Source of the DNA: DASYKS01 sp035995205
GTDB lineage: Bacteria; Acidobacteriota; Thermoanaerobaculia; Multivoradales; UBA5704
DNA length: 64,000 nucleotides
Reading direction: 5' to 3'
NCBI GenBank assembly: GCA_035995205.1
Contig: DASYKS010000017.1
Location: 124,001-188,000, forward strand
Under the pieces are notes generated by a model that searched no databases, was not told the origin of the DNA, and was given only the letters and a program-made list of their open reading frames with translations. Below are positions 41,469 to 50,075 of the stretch, one piece after another (position 1 is the stretch's first letter; each line of letters starts with the position of its first letter). The position numbers were made by a program, and so were the translations under genes.

Positions 41469-44411
41469 ATGACAGGCAAGGCACTCTTGCTGCGGCGCGG
41501 ACTGACCGTCCTGTGCGCCGTGGCGGCCCTCATGGGGATTCTCGCTCCACCGGCGGCCGCGCAGTCGGCCGCGGGCACCCTCGTCGGTCGCGCCGTCGAC
41601 GAATCCGGCGCCGGACTGCCGGGCGTCACCGTGACCGCGACCAACACCGAGACCGGCTCGTCCCGGCTCACCGTCTCCGGCGAGGACGGCTCCTACCGGT
41701 TCGCCGCGCTCCCGGCCGGCACCTACAAGGTCGTCATCGAGCTCGCCGGCTTCTCGACCGTCAACGTCGAAGGGGTCGTGGTCTCGGTCGCCACCGAACG
41801 GCGGCTCGAAACCACGCTCAAGCCCGCCGCCGTCGAGGAGTCGATCACGGTCGTCGACGAGGCGCCCCTGGTCGCCAACTCCGCCTCGATCGGCGCCGTG
41901 ATCAGCCAGGAAGAGCTGCAGAACCTGCCGCTCAACGGCCGGCAGTTCGCCAACCTCGCCGTGCTCGCGCCGGGCACCACGCTCGGCTACAACACCGACC
42001 CGACCAAGCCGGGCCAGCTGGTCGTCCAGCTGAACGGCGGCTTCGGCAGGAACGTCAACTACATCATCGACGGCGGCGACAACACCGACGACACGATCGG
42101 CGGCGCGCTGCAGAACTTCCCGCTCGAAGCGGTCCAGGAATTCAAGATCCAGACCCAGCAGTACAAGGCGGAGTTCGGCCGTACCACCGGCGGCGTGCTG
42201 TCGGTCGTCACCAAGACCGGAACCAACGAGCTCCAGGGTAGCGCCTACGGCTTCTTCCGCGACAAGAGCCTCAACACCGAGAGCGAGACCGAGAAGCGCG
42301 GCGGCCAGGGCAAGGGCGACTACAAGCGCAAGCAGTACGGGGTATCGCTCGGCGGTCCGATCGTCAAGGACAAGGCGCACTTCTTCGGCACCTACGAGAA
42401 GACCAACCGCGACACGGCCTATACGATCAACACCGACGTAGACGAGGATCCGTCGACTCCTCCCGTCTTCCCGACCTTGCAGGGTCAGTCGGTCGCCATT
42501 CCGTTCGAAGACGAGCTCGGCCAGTTCAAAGCGTCCTTCGACCCGTCGCCCAAGCAGTACCTCCAGGTGCGCTACGGCTTTCAGAAGAACACCGACAAGT
42601 ACGGCGCCGGCCCGCTGACCGCGCCGAGCGCGCTCGGCACCGTCGCCAACGAGTATTCGTCGGTGCTGGTAGGCCACACGTTCCAGCTCGGCTCGGAGGC
42701 GCTCAACGAAGCGCTGTTCCAGTACACCAAGTTCGAGAACACGATCTCCGCCGATTCGTCGGACCCGTTCCTCTATTTCCCGTCGGGCGCCGTGATCGGC
42801 CAGAACATCAATACGCCGCAATCGACGAACCAGACCAAGTACCAGCTCAAGGACGACTTCAGCTTCACCAAGACCCTCGGCGGCAGGCGCCACGATTTCA
42901 AGACCGGCGTCAACTACATCGACGAGCCGACCCTGGGCGGCGATTTCACGACCGGCACCAGCGGCCAGTTCTCGCTGCTCGAAGACCGGCTCGATTCTCC
43001 GGTCTCGGACATCACCTTCAACGGCGGCTTCTCCGGCAATGACACCCCGATCAAACAGTACGGCATCTACTTCCAGGACGACATCGCGGTCAGCAACAAC
43101 CTGACCGTCAACGTCGGCCTCCGCTACGACTACTGGGACGGCTTCGACCTCGACCAGCGGACCAATCCGATCTGGCAGAGGCTCTCGACCCAGACCCAGT
43201 TCAACGAGGGCTACCTGCGCGACTTCCAGGGCGGCAAAGGCGGAGTGCTCGAGAACGACGACAACAACTGGGCGCCCCGTCTCGGTTTCACCTGGGACAC
43301 CAAGGGCGACGGCCGTCACCTGCTGCGCGGCGGCATCGGCCGCTATTACGACTTCCCCTATACCAACGCCACGATCCTGTTCCCGGCGCTCGCCGTCCAG
43401 TCCGCGGGTTTCGGCGTGGTCTACAACGTCAACGACCCGGCCGGCATCCGCAACCCGAACGGCACGCTCTTCCAGGTCGGCCAGCCGCTGCCGCCGAACC
43501 AGGGCGGTAACGTACCCCTGCCGACCGAGGTGGCGTCGCCGACCCTCGCAACGCCCTACTCCGACCAGATCTCGCTCGGCTATTCCTGGCAGGCGAACGA
43601 TTGGCTCGGCCTCAACTTCGAAGCCGTGTCGGTCGAATACAAGGACATCCCGTTTCGCTTCCGCGCCAACCCCCGGCAGGATCTCAACCACGACGGCGTC
43701 ATCCAAGCCAACGAGCCGCGCCGCTTCGCGCCGTTCCAGAACTTCCGCATCTGGTACGGCAACGGCTCGGCGAGCTACGAAGGCGCCAACGTCGGTTTCC
43801 GCATCCGCGACCCGAAGGGAAGGTTCGAGTTCCAGGGCTTCTACACCTACTCGAAGGCCGAGGGTAACGTGCTCGGCGGGGCCGACGAGTTCCGGCTCAC
43901 CGTGGTCGAGAACCAGCCCGACGCGACCGCCGGCCGCGACGTCTCGGTCAACCCCTTGAACCCGACCTGTAAGGACTGCACCGGACCGCTCTACACCGAC
44001 GCGCGAAACCGCTTCACCATCGGCGGTACTTACAACGCGCCGTTCGGAATCAAGCTCGCCGGGACCTTCCGTTACCGTTCGGCCCTGCCGTACACCGAGT
44101 TCAGCGGCGGCGACGACCGGTTCGTCGACGGCTTCCGTCTCGACTTGGCGCCCGGCGTGAGCCGCCCGAATAACCTGCGCGGCGCTTCCTTCCAGCAACT
44201 CGACCTGCGCGTCGCCAAGGAGTTCACGTTCGGCGGCCATTACGGCTTCGAGCTGATCGCCGAGGTGTTCAACGTGTTCAACGAGGAGAACCCGGCCGCC
44301 TTCAACGGCACCCGCACGGCGGCCAACTTCGAGCAGCCGACGAGCTTCGCCGGCGACCCGGGCCAGGGCGAGCAGCGTCTCGCGCAGCTCGGCGTGCGAT
44401 TTAGTTTCTAA
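41469..44411 (+). CDS. TonB-dependent receptor with carboxypeptidase-regulatory-like N-terminal domain
   Basis: A 980-residue outer-membrane protein. Signal peptide (LTVLCAVAALMGILAPPAAAQ), then a CarboxypepD_reg-like beta-sandwich (GTLVGRAVDESGAGLPGVTVTATNTETG...SYRFAALPAGTYKVVIELAGF), a plug domain starting near residue 135 (VISQEELQNLPLNGRQFANLAVLAPG and NYIIDGGDNTDD) and a large beta-barrel ending in the terminal phenylalanine LAQLGVRFSF. This is the OMP/Oar-like type abundant in Acidobacteriota, thought to import oligosaccharides, peptides or metal complexes; substrate unknown. The ATG at 41469 has AAAGGAG nine bases upstream. A strong terminator follows. Confidence 0.94.
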   Translation: MTGKALLLRRGLTVLCAVAALMGILAPPAAAQSAAGTLVGRAVDESGAGLPGVTVTATNTETGSSRLTVSGEDGSYRFAALPAGTYKVVIELAGFSTVNVEGVVVSVATERRLETTLKPAAVEESITVVDEAPLVANSASIGAVISQEELQNLPLNGRQFANLAVLAPGTTLGYNTDPTKPGQLVVQLNGGFGRNVNYIIDGGDNTDDTIGGALQNFPLEAVQEFKIQTQQYKAEFGRTTGGVLSVVTKTGTNELQGSAYGFFRDKSLNTESETEKRGGQGKGDYKRKQYGVSLGGPIVKDKAHFFGTYEKTNRDTAYTINTDVDEDPSTPPVFPTLQGQSVAIPFEDELGQFKASFDPSPKQYLQVRYGFQKNTDKYGAGPLTAPSALGTVANEYSSVLVGHTFQLGSEALNEALFQYTKFENTISADSSDPFLYFPSGAVIGQNINTPQSTNQTKYQLKDDFSFTKTLGGRRHDFKTGVNYIDEPTLGGDFTTGTSGQFSLLEDRLDSPVSDITFNGGFSGNDTPIKQYGIYFQDDIAVSNNLTVNVGLRYDYWDGFDLDQRTNPIWQRLSTQTQFNEGYLRDFQGGKGGVLENDDNNWAPRLGFTWDTKGDGRHLLRGGIGRYYDFPYTNATILFPALAVQSAGFGVVYNVNDPAGIRNPNGTLFQVGQPLPPNQGGNVPLPTEVASPTLATPYSDQISLGYSWQANDWLGLNFEAVSVEYKDIPFRFRANPRQDLNHDGVIQANEPRRFAPFQNFRIWYGNGSASYEGANVGFRIRDPKGRFEFQGFYTYSKAEGNVLGGADEFRLTVVENQPDATAGRDVSVNPLNPTCKDCTGPLYTDARNRFTIGGTYNAPFGIKLAGTFRYRSALPYTEFSGGDDRFVDGFRLDLAPGVSRPNNLRGASFQQLDLRVAKEFTFGGHYGFELIAEVFNVFNEENPAAFNGTRTAANFEQPTSFAGDPGQGEQRLAQLGVRFSF

Positions 44412-44432
44412 GGCTCGTACACTTCAGGATCA

Positions 44433-44466
44433 AAAACGGGGGCGCTCCGGCGCCCCCGTTTTTTTG
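44433..44466. terminator. Bidirectional rho-independent terminator
   Basis: AAAAACGGGGGCGC at 44433-44446 pairs perfectly with GCGCCCCCGTTTTT at 44451-44464 around TCCG. A T run follows on each strand, so it can serve both the TonB receptor gene and the converging lipoprotein gene that ends 8 bp further on. Confidence 0.95.
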
Positions 44467-44473
44467 TCGGCCG

Positions 44474-46243
44474 TCATTTGCGCGCCGGATCGATCCGCCG
44501 CCCGCCGACGAACGCGTACTCGCCCGGCGAAAAAGCCAACCGCTCCGCCCCGATCTCTTCGAGCTCGATCTCCCGCCCGGCGACCCGCAGGCTCGCGCGC
44601 ACGGCAACCGCCGCCGCGAACTGCGCGAAATCGCCGTCCTCGGCGCGCCGGCCGACGATCAGCGCGATCGATGCCGGCTGGACGTCGGGCACCGCGACCC
44701 AGGCGTCTCGGTAGGCCGGATCGCCGCCGAAGTACTCGGGAAAACGCGCCGCGGCGCGCGCCACCTGCCACCCTCCGGCCGTCACCAGGGCGGCGTAGAC
44801 CGGGCCGCGCCGGGCGACCACGACCTGGGCCGAGACCTTGCGCGGCCGGCTCCATCCCGGCGCGAGGTAGGCATGCCCGAGATCGCCGGGATCGGAACCT
44901 TCGCCGGCGCGCCCGAGCCGGGCGAGCACCCGGTTGCGTTCGGCGAGCGCGAAATCCTGGCCCACCCAGCTCTTCCAGCGGTCCTCGTGAGGGTTGCGGT
45001 TGCGGCTCCACAGGTAGAGCGGCGCGAAGCCTTCCCCCTCGGGAAACAGCGCGGCCACGATCTCCTGGCCGCCGGAGACGCCGATCGAGAGGCCTGCGAT
45101 CGACTGCGCGGCCCCCAAGATGTAGTCCGGCGTCGCCCAGGAGGTTCGGGAAAGATCGAGCGGCCGGCGCGTCCCGGTCCGCAGGGTCCGCCGCGAGCGG
45201 ATCTCATAGGGCGGCTGGAAGCGCCTTTGGGCCAGCGCCTTCACCGCTTCGGCCGGCGGTCGATAACCGCTCACCGCGAGCTGCGGCGCATCGACGAAAC
45301 GAATCTGCTGCGGATCGCCGATCCCGGCGAGCAGCCAGGCCCAGGCTTGCCAGGGTGTATTGGTGGCGCCGAGCGCCCAATGGACATAGGTCCGGCTTTT
45401 CGCTCCGGCGGGAAAACCGGCCGCCTGCTCGCGCGCCCAAGCCAGGAACAGCCGGTCGAGCTGTCGCCGCGCGGCCGAGCGCAGCTCCTCGCCGGGCGCG
45501 AAATCGGCGATCTGGAGCACCGCCGTGATCGAGATCGCGAGATAGCCCGGGCTTTCGGCCTCATACCACCCCTCCCGTTCGTGGGCGGCAAAAAATGCCA
45601 AGAGGTAGTCGTTCCACCCGCTCGCGGATGCCGAATCGATCCGGCCGGCCACGACTTCGGCGACCAAGCTGCGCGCCGCCTGGACGACCCGTTGGTTCTC
45701 CGTCTCGGCAAAGCGCCAGGGATCGGCGATCTGCTGGGGACCGGGCGGGGCGGCGCCGGCCGAGGCCGTTTTTCGCAGCCGCTCTCGCAGAGCGGGAGGC
45801 AGGACGTTGGGGAACTGAAGGATCAGGCGCTCCAGCGTCAGCTGGGTGTTCTGGCACCGAAACGAGCCCGCGGCCGCGCAATCGTCGAGCGCCGCCTCGG
45901 TCCACCGTGCGGCATCCGCCGCGGCGCCCGGAAACCCGTTGCGGGCGAGAGCCGCGGCGGAAAGCGCCCCTTTGGCCCAGCGCGAGCTGTCTTTGGGGTC
46001 CGTTTCGTCCAGCTCGTCGCGCAGGAATCCCTGGTAGGCGTAGAACAGGTAGAGAGGAGCGGCGTCACGGCGCTCCGACCGCGCGGGCCCGGGTCTCGCA
46101 AGCTCCGCGGCTCCCGCGGTGGGCGACGGGCTCGGCGGGGCCGGCGCCGTGGCACGGCACGCCGCAAGGCCGATCAGCAGCAGAACCGACCTGCGGATCG
46201 ACTTTCGGACCGGCCCTTGGAGCGACTTCCGGCGGCTCTGCAG
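44474..46243 (-). CDS. Lipoprotein of unknown function, CTG start
   Basis: A 589-residue protein with a classical lipoprotein signal: basic n-region (QSRRKSLQGPVRKSIRRS), hydrophobic VLLLIGL and lipobox LAAC. The only ATG nearby, at 46330, is 29 codons further up, without ribosome site. A CTG at 46243 directly follows a strong GGAGGGGAGGGG purine run and starts a well-sized signal peptide, so CTG initiation is favoured. The mature protein has a helical N-terminal half (YLFYAYQGFLRDELDETDPKDSSRWAKGAL; EREGWYEAESPGYLAISITAVLQ) and a beta-rich C-terminal half, a layout seen in polysaccharide lyases and hydrolases, but I recognise no family. Confidence 0.75.
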   Translation of the reverse strand: MQSRRKSLQGPVRKSIRRSVLLLIGLAACRATAPAPPSPSPTAGAAELARPGPARSERRDAAPLYLFYAYQGFLRDELDETDPKDSSRWAKGALSAAALARNGFPGAAADAARWTEAALDDCAAAGSFRCQNTQLTLERLILQFPNVLPPALRERLRKTASAGAAPPGPQQIADPWRFAETENQRVVQAARSLVAEVVAGRIDSASASGWNDYLLAFFAAHEREGWYEAESPGYLAISITAVLQIADFAPGEELRSAARRQLDRLFLAWAREQAAGFPAGAKSRTYVHWALGATNTPWQAWAWLLAGIGDPQQIRFVDAPQLAVSGYRPPAEAVKALAQRRFQPPYEIRSRRTLRTGTRRPLDLSRTSWATPDYILGAAQSIAGLSIGVSGGQEIVAALFPEGEGFAPLYLWSRNRNPHEDRWKSWVGQDFALAERNRVLARLGRAGEGSDPGDLGHAYLAPGWSRPRKVSAQVVVARRGPVYAALVTAGGWQVARAAARFPEYFGGDPAYRDAWVAVPDVQPASIALIVGRRAEDGDFAQFAAAVAVRASLRVAGREIELEEIGAERLAFSPGEYAFVGGRRIDPARK

Positions 46244-46348
46244 CGTCCCCTCCCCTCCCGCGCGGGGGCAGGCGCGGTTTATGCTTCTCCCCCGGCCAGC
46301 CGGTGTTCCCGCCGGCCTTCTGAGGATCATACGGGGGAGGGTTTCACG

Positions 46349-46774
46349 GTGTCGCTTACGCGTTTCGCCTTTGTTCTCGGCGCGATCATGCTGACCTCGC
46401 TGATCGTCGGCTTGGTAGTCCTCGGTCTTGCCTACCGGCAACTAAAGAAGATCCGCGTGCCGAAAGATGCCGATTTCTTCACCACCGTGCGCGCGGTCCC
46501 GCTCGCTCTGGTGGTCGGCCTGGATCTGCTCGACCTCGGGCTCGATTCGTTCTCGGCGCCGCTCGAATGGCTGATCTTGAATCGGCTCGGCCTGACCGCA
46601 CTGCGCAACGTCGCGACCTTCGAAGCGCTGATCCCTTTCACCGGTCCGATCCCGACCCTTACCCTGGCCTGGATCGCCGCGCGCCTGTTCAAGCTCGGAG
46701 AGGAGATCGACCCCCACCTGATCGAGACCCAGCGGATCGCCCCGGGGCGCTACGAAGGGAGGCTGGCGAGATGA
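46349..46774 (+). CDS. Small membrane protein, unknown function
   Basis: A 141-residue protein with an N-terminal membrane helix (FAFVLGAIMLTSLIVGLVVLGL) and further hydrophobic segments around VRAVPLALVVGLDLLDLGLD and IPFTGPIPTLTLAWIAARLF. The GTG at 46349 has GGGGGAGGG about eight bases upstream. The ending GEEIDPHLIETQRIAPGRYEGRLAR is cytoplasmic in character. The family is not recognised. It sits between the divergent lipoprotein gene and the OmpA gene, 112 bp before the latter. Confidence 0.65.
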   Translation: MSLTRFAFVLGAIMLTSLIVGLVVLGLAYRQLKKIRVPKDADFFTTVRAVPLALVVGLDLLDLGLDSFSAPLEWLILNRLGLTALRNVATFEALIPFTGPIPTLTLAWIAARLFKLGEEIDPHLIETQRIAPGRYEGRLAR

Positions 46775-46803
46775 TCGCGCCGGCAGCCGCCGCGCCGGAA
46801 CGA

Positions 46804-46832
46804 TTGCAGCATCGGTTGGTTTTCTGTAGAGT
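46804..46832 (+). promoter_or_regulatory. Possible promoter of the OmpA-family gene
   Basis: TTGCAG at 46804-46809 and TAGAGT at 46827-46832 are spaced by 17 bp and lie 54 bp before the start codon in an AT-richer stretch. Weak consensus match; prediction only. Confidence 0.3.
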
Positions 46833-46885
46833 CAATGAGTTACATTGCCGGGAGATCCCGGCGTTCCAGTAAGGAGGAAACCTTC

Positions 46886-48181
46886 ATGAAAAGAGCTGCC
46901 CTATGGCTCTTACTTTGTCTGGCCCCCGCCGCGGCGTTCGCCGGAGTCGAGGCGAATGCGCCGACCGCAACCGGTGAAACCGGCCTGTTCACCCTGTTTA
47001 CGGGGGACACCCTGCCTCAAGGAGGGTGGTCCTTCGGGCTTTATTACAACAACTGGGACCGCCTGATCGACATCCGGGATTTCGCGCCCCGGCGTAGCGA
47101 CGACCTGAGCTTCGACTGGAATCGCCTGTCCGCCAGCGTCGGCTACGGTCTCACCGATCGATTCGAGCTGAGCGTGATGGCGCCCTACGACGACTTCGAT
47201 TTCGACGAGGGGGACCTCCCGGGTCTCGACATCGACGACTCAGGCCTGGGCAATCTCCGCCTCGGCGGCAAGTACCGGCTCTACGGCGAGCCCGGCGACG
47301 ACTCTTCCTTCGCGCTCAACGCCTATGTCGAGGCGCCGACCGGGGACGACGACATCGCGAGCGACGAGGTCGGCGTGGGAGTCGGCGCCGATTGGCGAGT
47401 CCGCAACTGGGTGATCAACGTCGGCTACCATGATCCGCGCGACGACGATGAATCGCTCCCGGGCAAGGAATTCACCGCCGGCATCGGTTATGCCGGCAGG
47501 GTGTCCGATCGGTTCGATTGGATCACCGAGGTCGTCGGTCATAGTTATTCCAGCGACGACTTCGGCCTGGAAGACGCTTATGACCTGACCAGCGGCGGCC
47601 GGCTCTGGCTGGGCGAGAACAAGAATTGGGCCTTCAACTTCGCCTTGCGCACGGATTTGGCGCAGCTCGACTCGATCGACGAGCACTGCCCCCTCGGCGG
47701 CCTGGTCGGCCTGACCTTCATGCCGTCTTGGAGCGTGCCGCCCCCGCCGCCCGCTCCGGAACCGCCGCCCCCGCCGCCCGCTCCGGAACCGCCGCCGGCA
47801 CCCGCTCCGCCGGCACCCGCTCCGCCGCCACCGCCGCCACCCGCCCCGGCACCTCGGCCGGAGGAACGGGTGACGGTGAACTTCACCCCGGGCAGCGCCC
47901 GCCTGTCGAACATCGCCAAGGCGAAGCTCGACGAGGTCGCGCTCAAGATGAAGCAGGATCCGGAGTTGAGAGCCCTCGTGCTCGGGTACTCCGACCCGTC
48001 CGGTTCCGCCGACGCCAACCAGCGCATCAGCGAGCAGCGGGCCGAGGCGGTCAGGAACTACCTGGTCACCCGTCACGGGATCGATCCGAGCCGGATCCGA
48101 ACCGAGGGCCGCGGCTCCGCCGAGTCGACCGGCGACGCGACGGACGACCGTCGGGCGGTGGTGATTCTCTCCGTGAGCTAG
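46886..48181 (+). CDS. OmpA-family outer-membrane protein with proline-rich linker
   Basis: A 431-residue protein: signal peptide (ALWLLLCLAPAAAFA), an N-terminal beta-barrel (LPQGGWSFGLYYNNWDRL through GGLVGLTFMP, residues 30-280), a linker of about 45 residues made of Pro, Ala and Glu (PPPPPAPEPPP units), and a C-terminal OmpA peptidoglycan-binding domain (VTVNFTPGSARLSNIAKAKLDEVAL, YSDPSGSADANQRISEQRAEAVRNYL). It anchors the outer membrane to peptidoglycan. AAGGAGG lies nine bases before the ATG at 46886. The barrel acidic loops (DFDEGDLPGLDIDDSG) may bind cations. A UUCG-loop terminator follows. Confidence 0.93.
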   Translation: MKRAALWLLLCLAPAAAFAGVEANAPTATGETGLFTLFTGDTLPQGGWSFGLYYNNWDRLIDIRDFAPRRSDDLSFDWNRLSASVGYGLTDRFELSVMAPYDDFDFDEGDLPGLDIDDSGLGNLRLGGKYRLYGEPGDDSSFALNAYVEAPTGDDDIASDEVGVGVGADWRVRNWVINVGYHDPRDDDESLPGKEFTAGIGYAGRVSDRFDWITEVVGHSYSSDDFGLEDAYDLTSGGRLWLGENKNWAFNFALRTDLAQLDSIDEHCPLGGLVGLTFMPSWSVPPPPPAPEPPPPPPAPEPPPAPAPPAPAPPPPPPPAPAPRPEERVTVNFTPGSARLSNIAKAKLDEVALKMKQDPELRALVLGYSDPSGSADANQRISEQRAEAVRNYLVTRHGIDPSRIRTEGRGSAESTGDATDDRRAVVILSVS

Positions 48182-48255
48182 GTACACGGGTACGGATCGG
48201 ATCGGCGGCCCGTCCGCCGATCCTGCCGTGCCGAATGCTTCAGATGCTGAAAATC

Positions 48256-48282
48256 AAGGCCCCGCTTCGGCGGGGCCTTTTC
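48256..48282 (+). terminator. Rho-independent terminator after the OmpA-family gene
   Basis: AAGGCCCCGC (48256-48265), a TTCG loop and GCGGGGCCTT (48270-48279) form a perfect 10-bp stem followed by T residues, 74 bp after the stop. It also lies just after the converging ftsX stop. Confidence 0.92.
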
Positions 48283-48297
48283 ATTTCGACGACTTTA

Positions 48298-49200
48298 TTA
48301 AGAAGACCGCAGGGTCTCGCCGCGGAGCGAGGTGATCGCTCCGATCAGACCCGCCGCGGTGCCTAAAAGCACCAGCGCGGCGAGTTGATCGAGCGCGAGG
48401 AAATCCGCGGCGAGCAGCGAGGGAACGAGCGCGTCTCCCGCCCGCTGTCGAACCAGCAGCCAGGCGCCATACAGCCCGCCGGCCGCGAACAGGCCGCCGA
48501 GAGTTCCTTGGAGCAGGCCCTCGGCGTAGAACGGTCCGCGGATGTAGAACTCGGTCGCACCGACCAGCCGGAGGATCGAGATTTCCTCGCTATGCAGGAA
48601 GGCCGCAAGGCGGATCACGCTGCCGATCGTGAACACCGCCGCTCCGAGCAACACCAGGCCGAGCACCAACCCTACCCCGCGGATCACCGCGACGAGCCCC
48701 TGAACCTGGGCGAGCCATTCGCGATCGTCGTCGATCAGGGTGACGCCCGGCGTCCGGCGCCAAGCGGCGAGCGCCGAGATTTGTTCCCGCGAATCGCGGG
48801 CCGCGGGCCGAACCTCGATTTCGAGCGACGCCGGCAGAGGTTCCTCGCTTCCTCCCGCCACCAGGTCCGCAAGGCTTGGAAAGATCTCCTGGAATCGCGT
48901 CTGCGCCTGGCTTTGATCGACCGTGTGTACCGCCTGCACCCAAGGTTCCGCCCCGGCGCGGCGAGCCCAGGCGACCAATTCGGAGGGAGAAGTCTGGGGC
49001 GTCAGGTAGACCACCACCCGCGCCTCGCGCTGCCAGCGCTCGACGCTCCGGGCAAGGTTCCGACTGGCGAGCAGAAAGACGCCCGAGAGGAACAGGCTCA
49101 CAGCGATCGTCAACACCGCCACCAGGCTGACCTTCCAGCCGCGGACCAGATTGACCACGGCATCGCGGAAGAACGACCGGAGCGCCTGAAGGAAACTCAA
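48298..49200 (-). CDS. ftsX: Cell division permease FtsX
   Basis: A 300-residue membrane protein with the FtsX topology: one N-terminal helix (LVAVLTIAVSLFLSGVFLLA), an extracellular domain (about 50-170, beginning REARVVVYLTPQTSPSELVAW) and three C-terminal helices with HSEEISILRLVGATEFYIRGPFYAEG, the conserved FtsX segment. With FtsE it couples ATP hydrolysis to activation of peptidoglycan hydrolases at the septum. The start overlaps the ftsE stop by 4 bp. Confidence 0.95.
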   Translation of the reverse strand: MSFLQALRSFFRDAVVNLVRGWKVSLVAVLTIAVSLFLSGVFLLASRNLARSVERWQREARVVVYLTPQTSPSELVAWARRAGAEPWVQAVHTVDQSQAQTRFQEIFPSLADLVAGGSEEPLPASLEIEVRPAARDSREQISALAAWRRTPGVTLIDDDREWLAQVQGLVAVIRGVGLVLGLVLLGAAVFTIGSVIRLAAFLHSEEISILRLVGATEFYIRGPFYAEGLLQGTLGGLFAAGGLYGAWLLVRQRAGDALVPSLLAADFLALDQLAALVLLGTAAGLIGAITSLRGETLRSS

Positions 49201-50075
49201 ACCTCCCCCTCTCCGCCAGCCTCTTCCAGCCCCTCGGCCGGCGCATCGGCCCGCAGGCCACCCTCTTCACGCTCTTCGTCCTTGCCGTCCTTTATGTCCT
49301 CTATGTCCTTTGCCGACCCCAACGCGCGGCCGTCGTCGTCCAGATCCACCGACTCCTCCAACCGGAGCTCCGGCTTCTCGCTGCCCAGGACCACCCGGTC
49401 GGTCGCCAGCTGGCCCCGGTCGAGGGTGAGCACCCGGCCGCCGACGCGCTGGATCATCTCCCGGTCGTGGGTCGCGAGCAGGACGGTAGTGCCCCGTTGG
49501 TTGACCAGGAGGAACAGGCGCAGGATCTCGCGCGCCAGATCGGGATCGAGGTTGCCGGTCGGCTCGTCGGCGATCAGGATGTCCGGCTCGTTGATCAAGG
49601 CCCGGGCGATCGCCACCCGCTGCTGCTCGCCGCCCGAAAGCTCGGGCGGAAACGAGCTCATCCGGTGCGCGAGCCCGACCCGGCGCAGCGCCATATAGGC
49701 GAGCTTCTTCCTGCCGCGCAGGTCGACGCCGAGGATACGCGGCAGGTAGCTCACGTTCTCGAACACGGTCTTCCTCGCGATCAGCCGGAAGTCCTGGAAC
49801 ACGACGCCCATGGTCCGCCGCAGATAGGGGATCTTCCGCTGCGGAATCGAGGCGACGTTCCGGCCGTTGACCAGGATCTGGCCGGAAGAGGGAACCTCCT
49901 CGCGAAAGATCAAGCGCAGCAGCGTGGTCTTGCCGGCGCCGCTCGCGCCGGTCAGGAACACGAACTGCCCGCGCCCGATCTCGAAGGTCAGATCCGACAA
50001 CGCGGCCTGGCCTCCCGGGTAAAGCTTCGAGACATGGAAGAGCTGGATCAGACGTTTATCCTTCGGGAAGCCCAA
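49197..50075 (-). CDS. ftsE: Cell division ATP-binding protein FtsE with C-terminal extension
   Basis: A 292-residue ABC ATPase. Walker A TGASGAGKTTLLRL, Q-loop FQDFRLI (the FtsE-typical QDF), signature LSGGEQQRVAIARAL, Walker B ILIADEPTGNLD and H-loop THD. The FtsE core ends near residue 222. The remaining 70 residues are an acidic extension (SVDLDDDGRALGSAKDIEDIKDGKDEEREEGG) not found in most FtsE proteins; part of it comes from four 9-bp repeats. The start overlaps the gatB stop by 20 bp, so gatB-ftsE-ftsX form one transcript. Confidence 0.95.
   Translation of the reverse strand: MGFPKDKRLIQLFHVSKLYPGGQAALSDLTFEIGRGQFVFLTGASGAGKTTLLRLIFREEVPSSGQILVNGRNVASIPQRKIPYLRRTMGVVFQDFRLIARKTVFENVSYLPRILGVDLRGRKKLAYMALRRVGLAHRMSSFPPELSGGEQQRVAIARALINEPDILIADEPTGNLDPDLAREILRLFLLVNQRGTTVLLATHDREMIQRVGGRVLTLDRGQLATDRVVLGSEKPELRLEESVDLDDDGRALGSAKDIEDIKDGKDEEREEGGLRADAPAEGLEEAGGEGEV

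Noticed and set aside
41427..44240. 937-codon minus-strand frame opposite the TonB receptor
   Set aside because: The receptor frame has clear domains and ribosome site; the opposite frame is an effect of high GC and codon bias.
44873..46774. 633-codon plus-strand frame upstream of the small membrane protein
   Set aside because: The first 490 codons are antisense to the lipoprotein gene; the GTG at 46349 with its ribosome site starts the credible protein.
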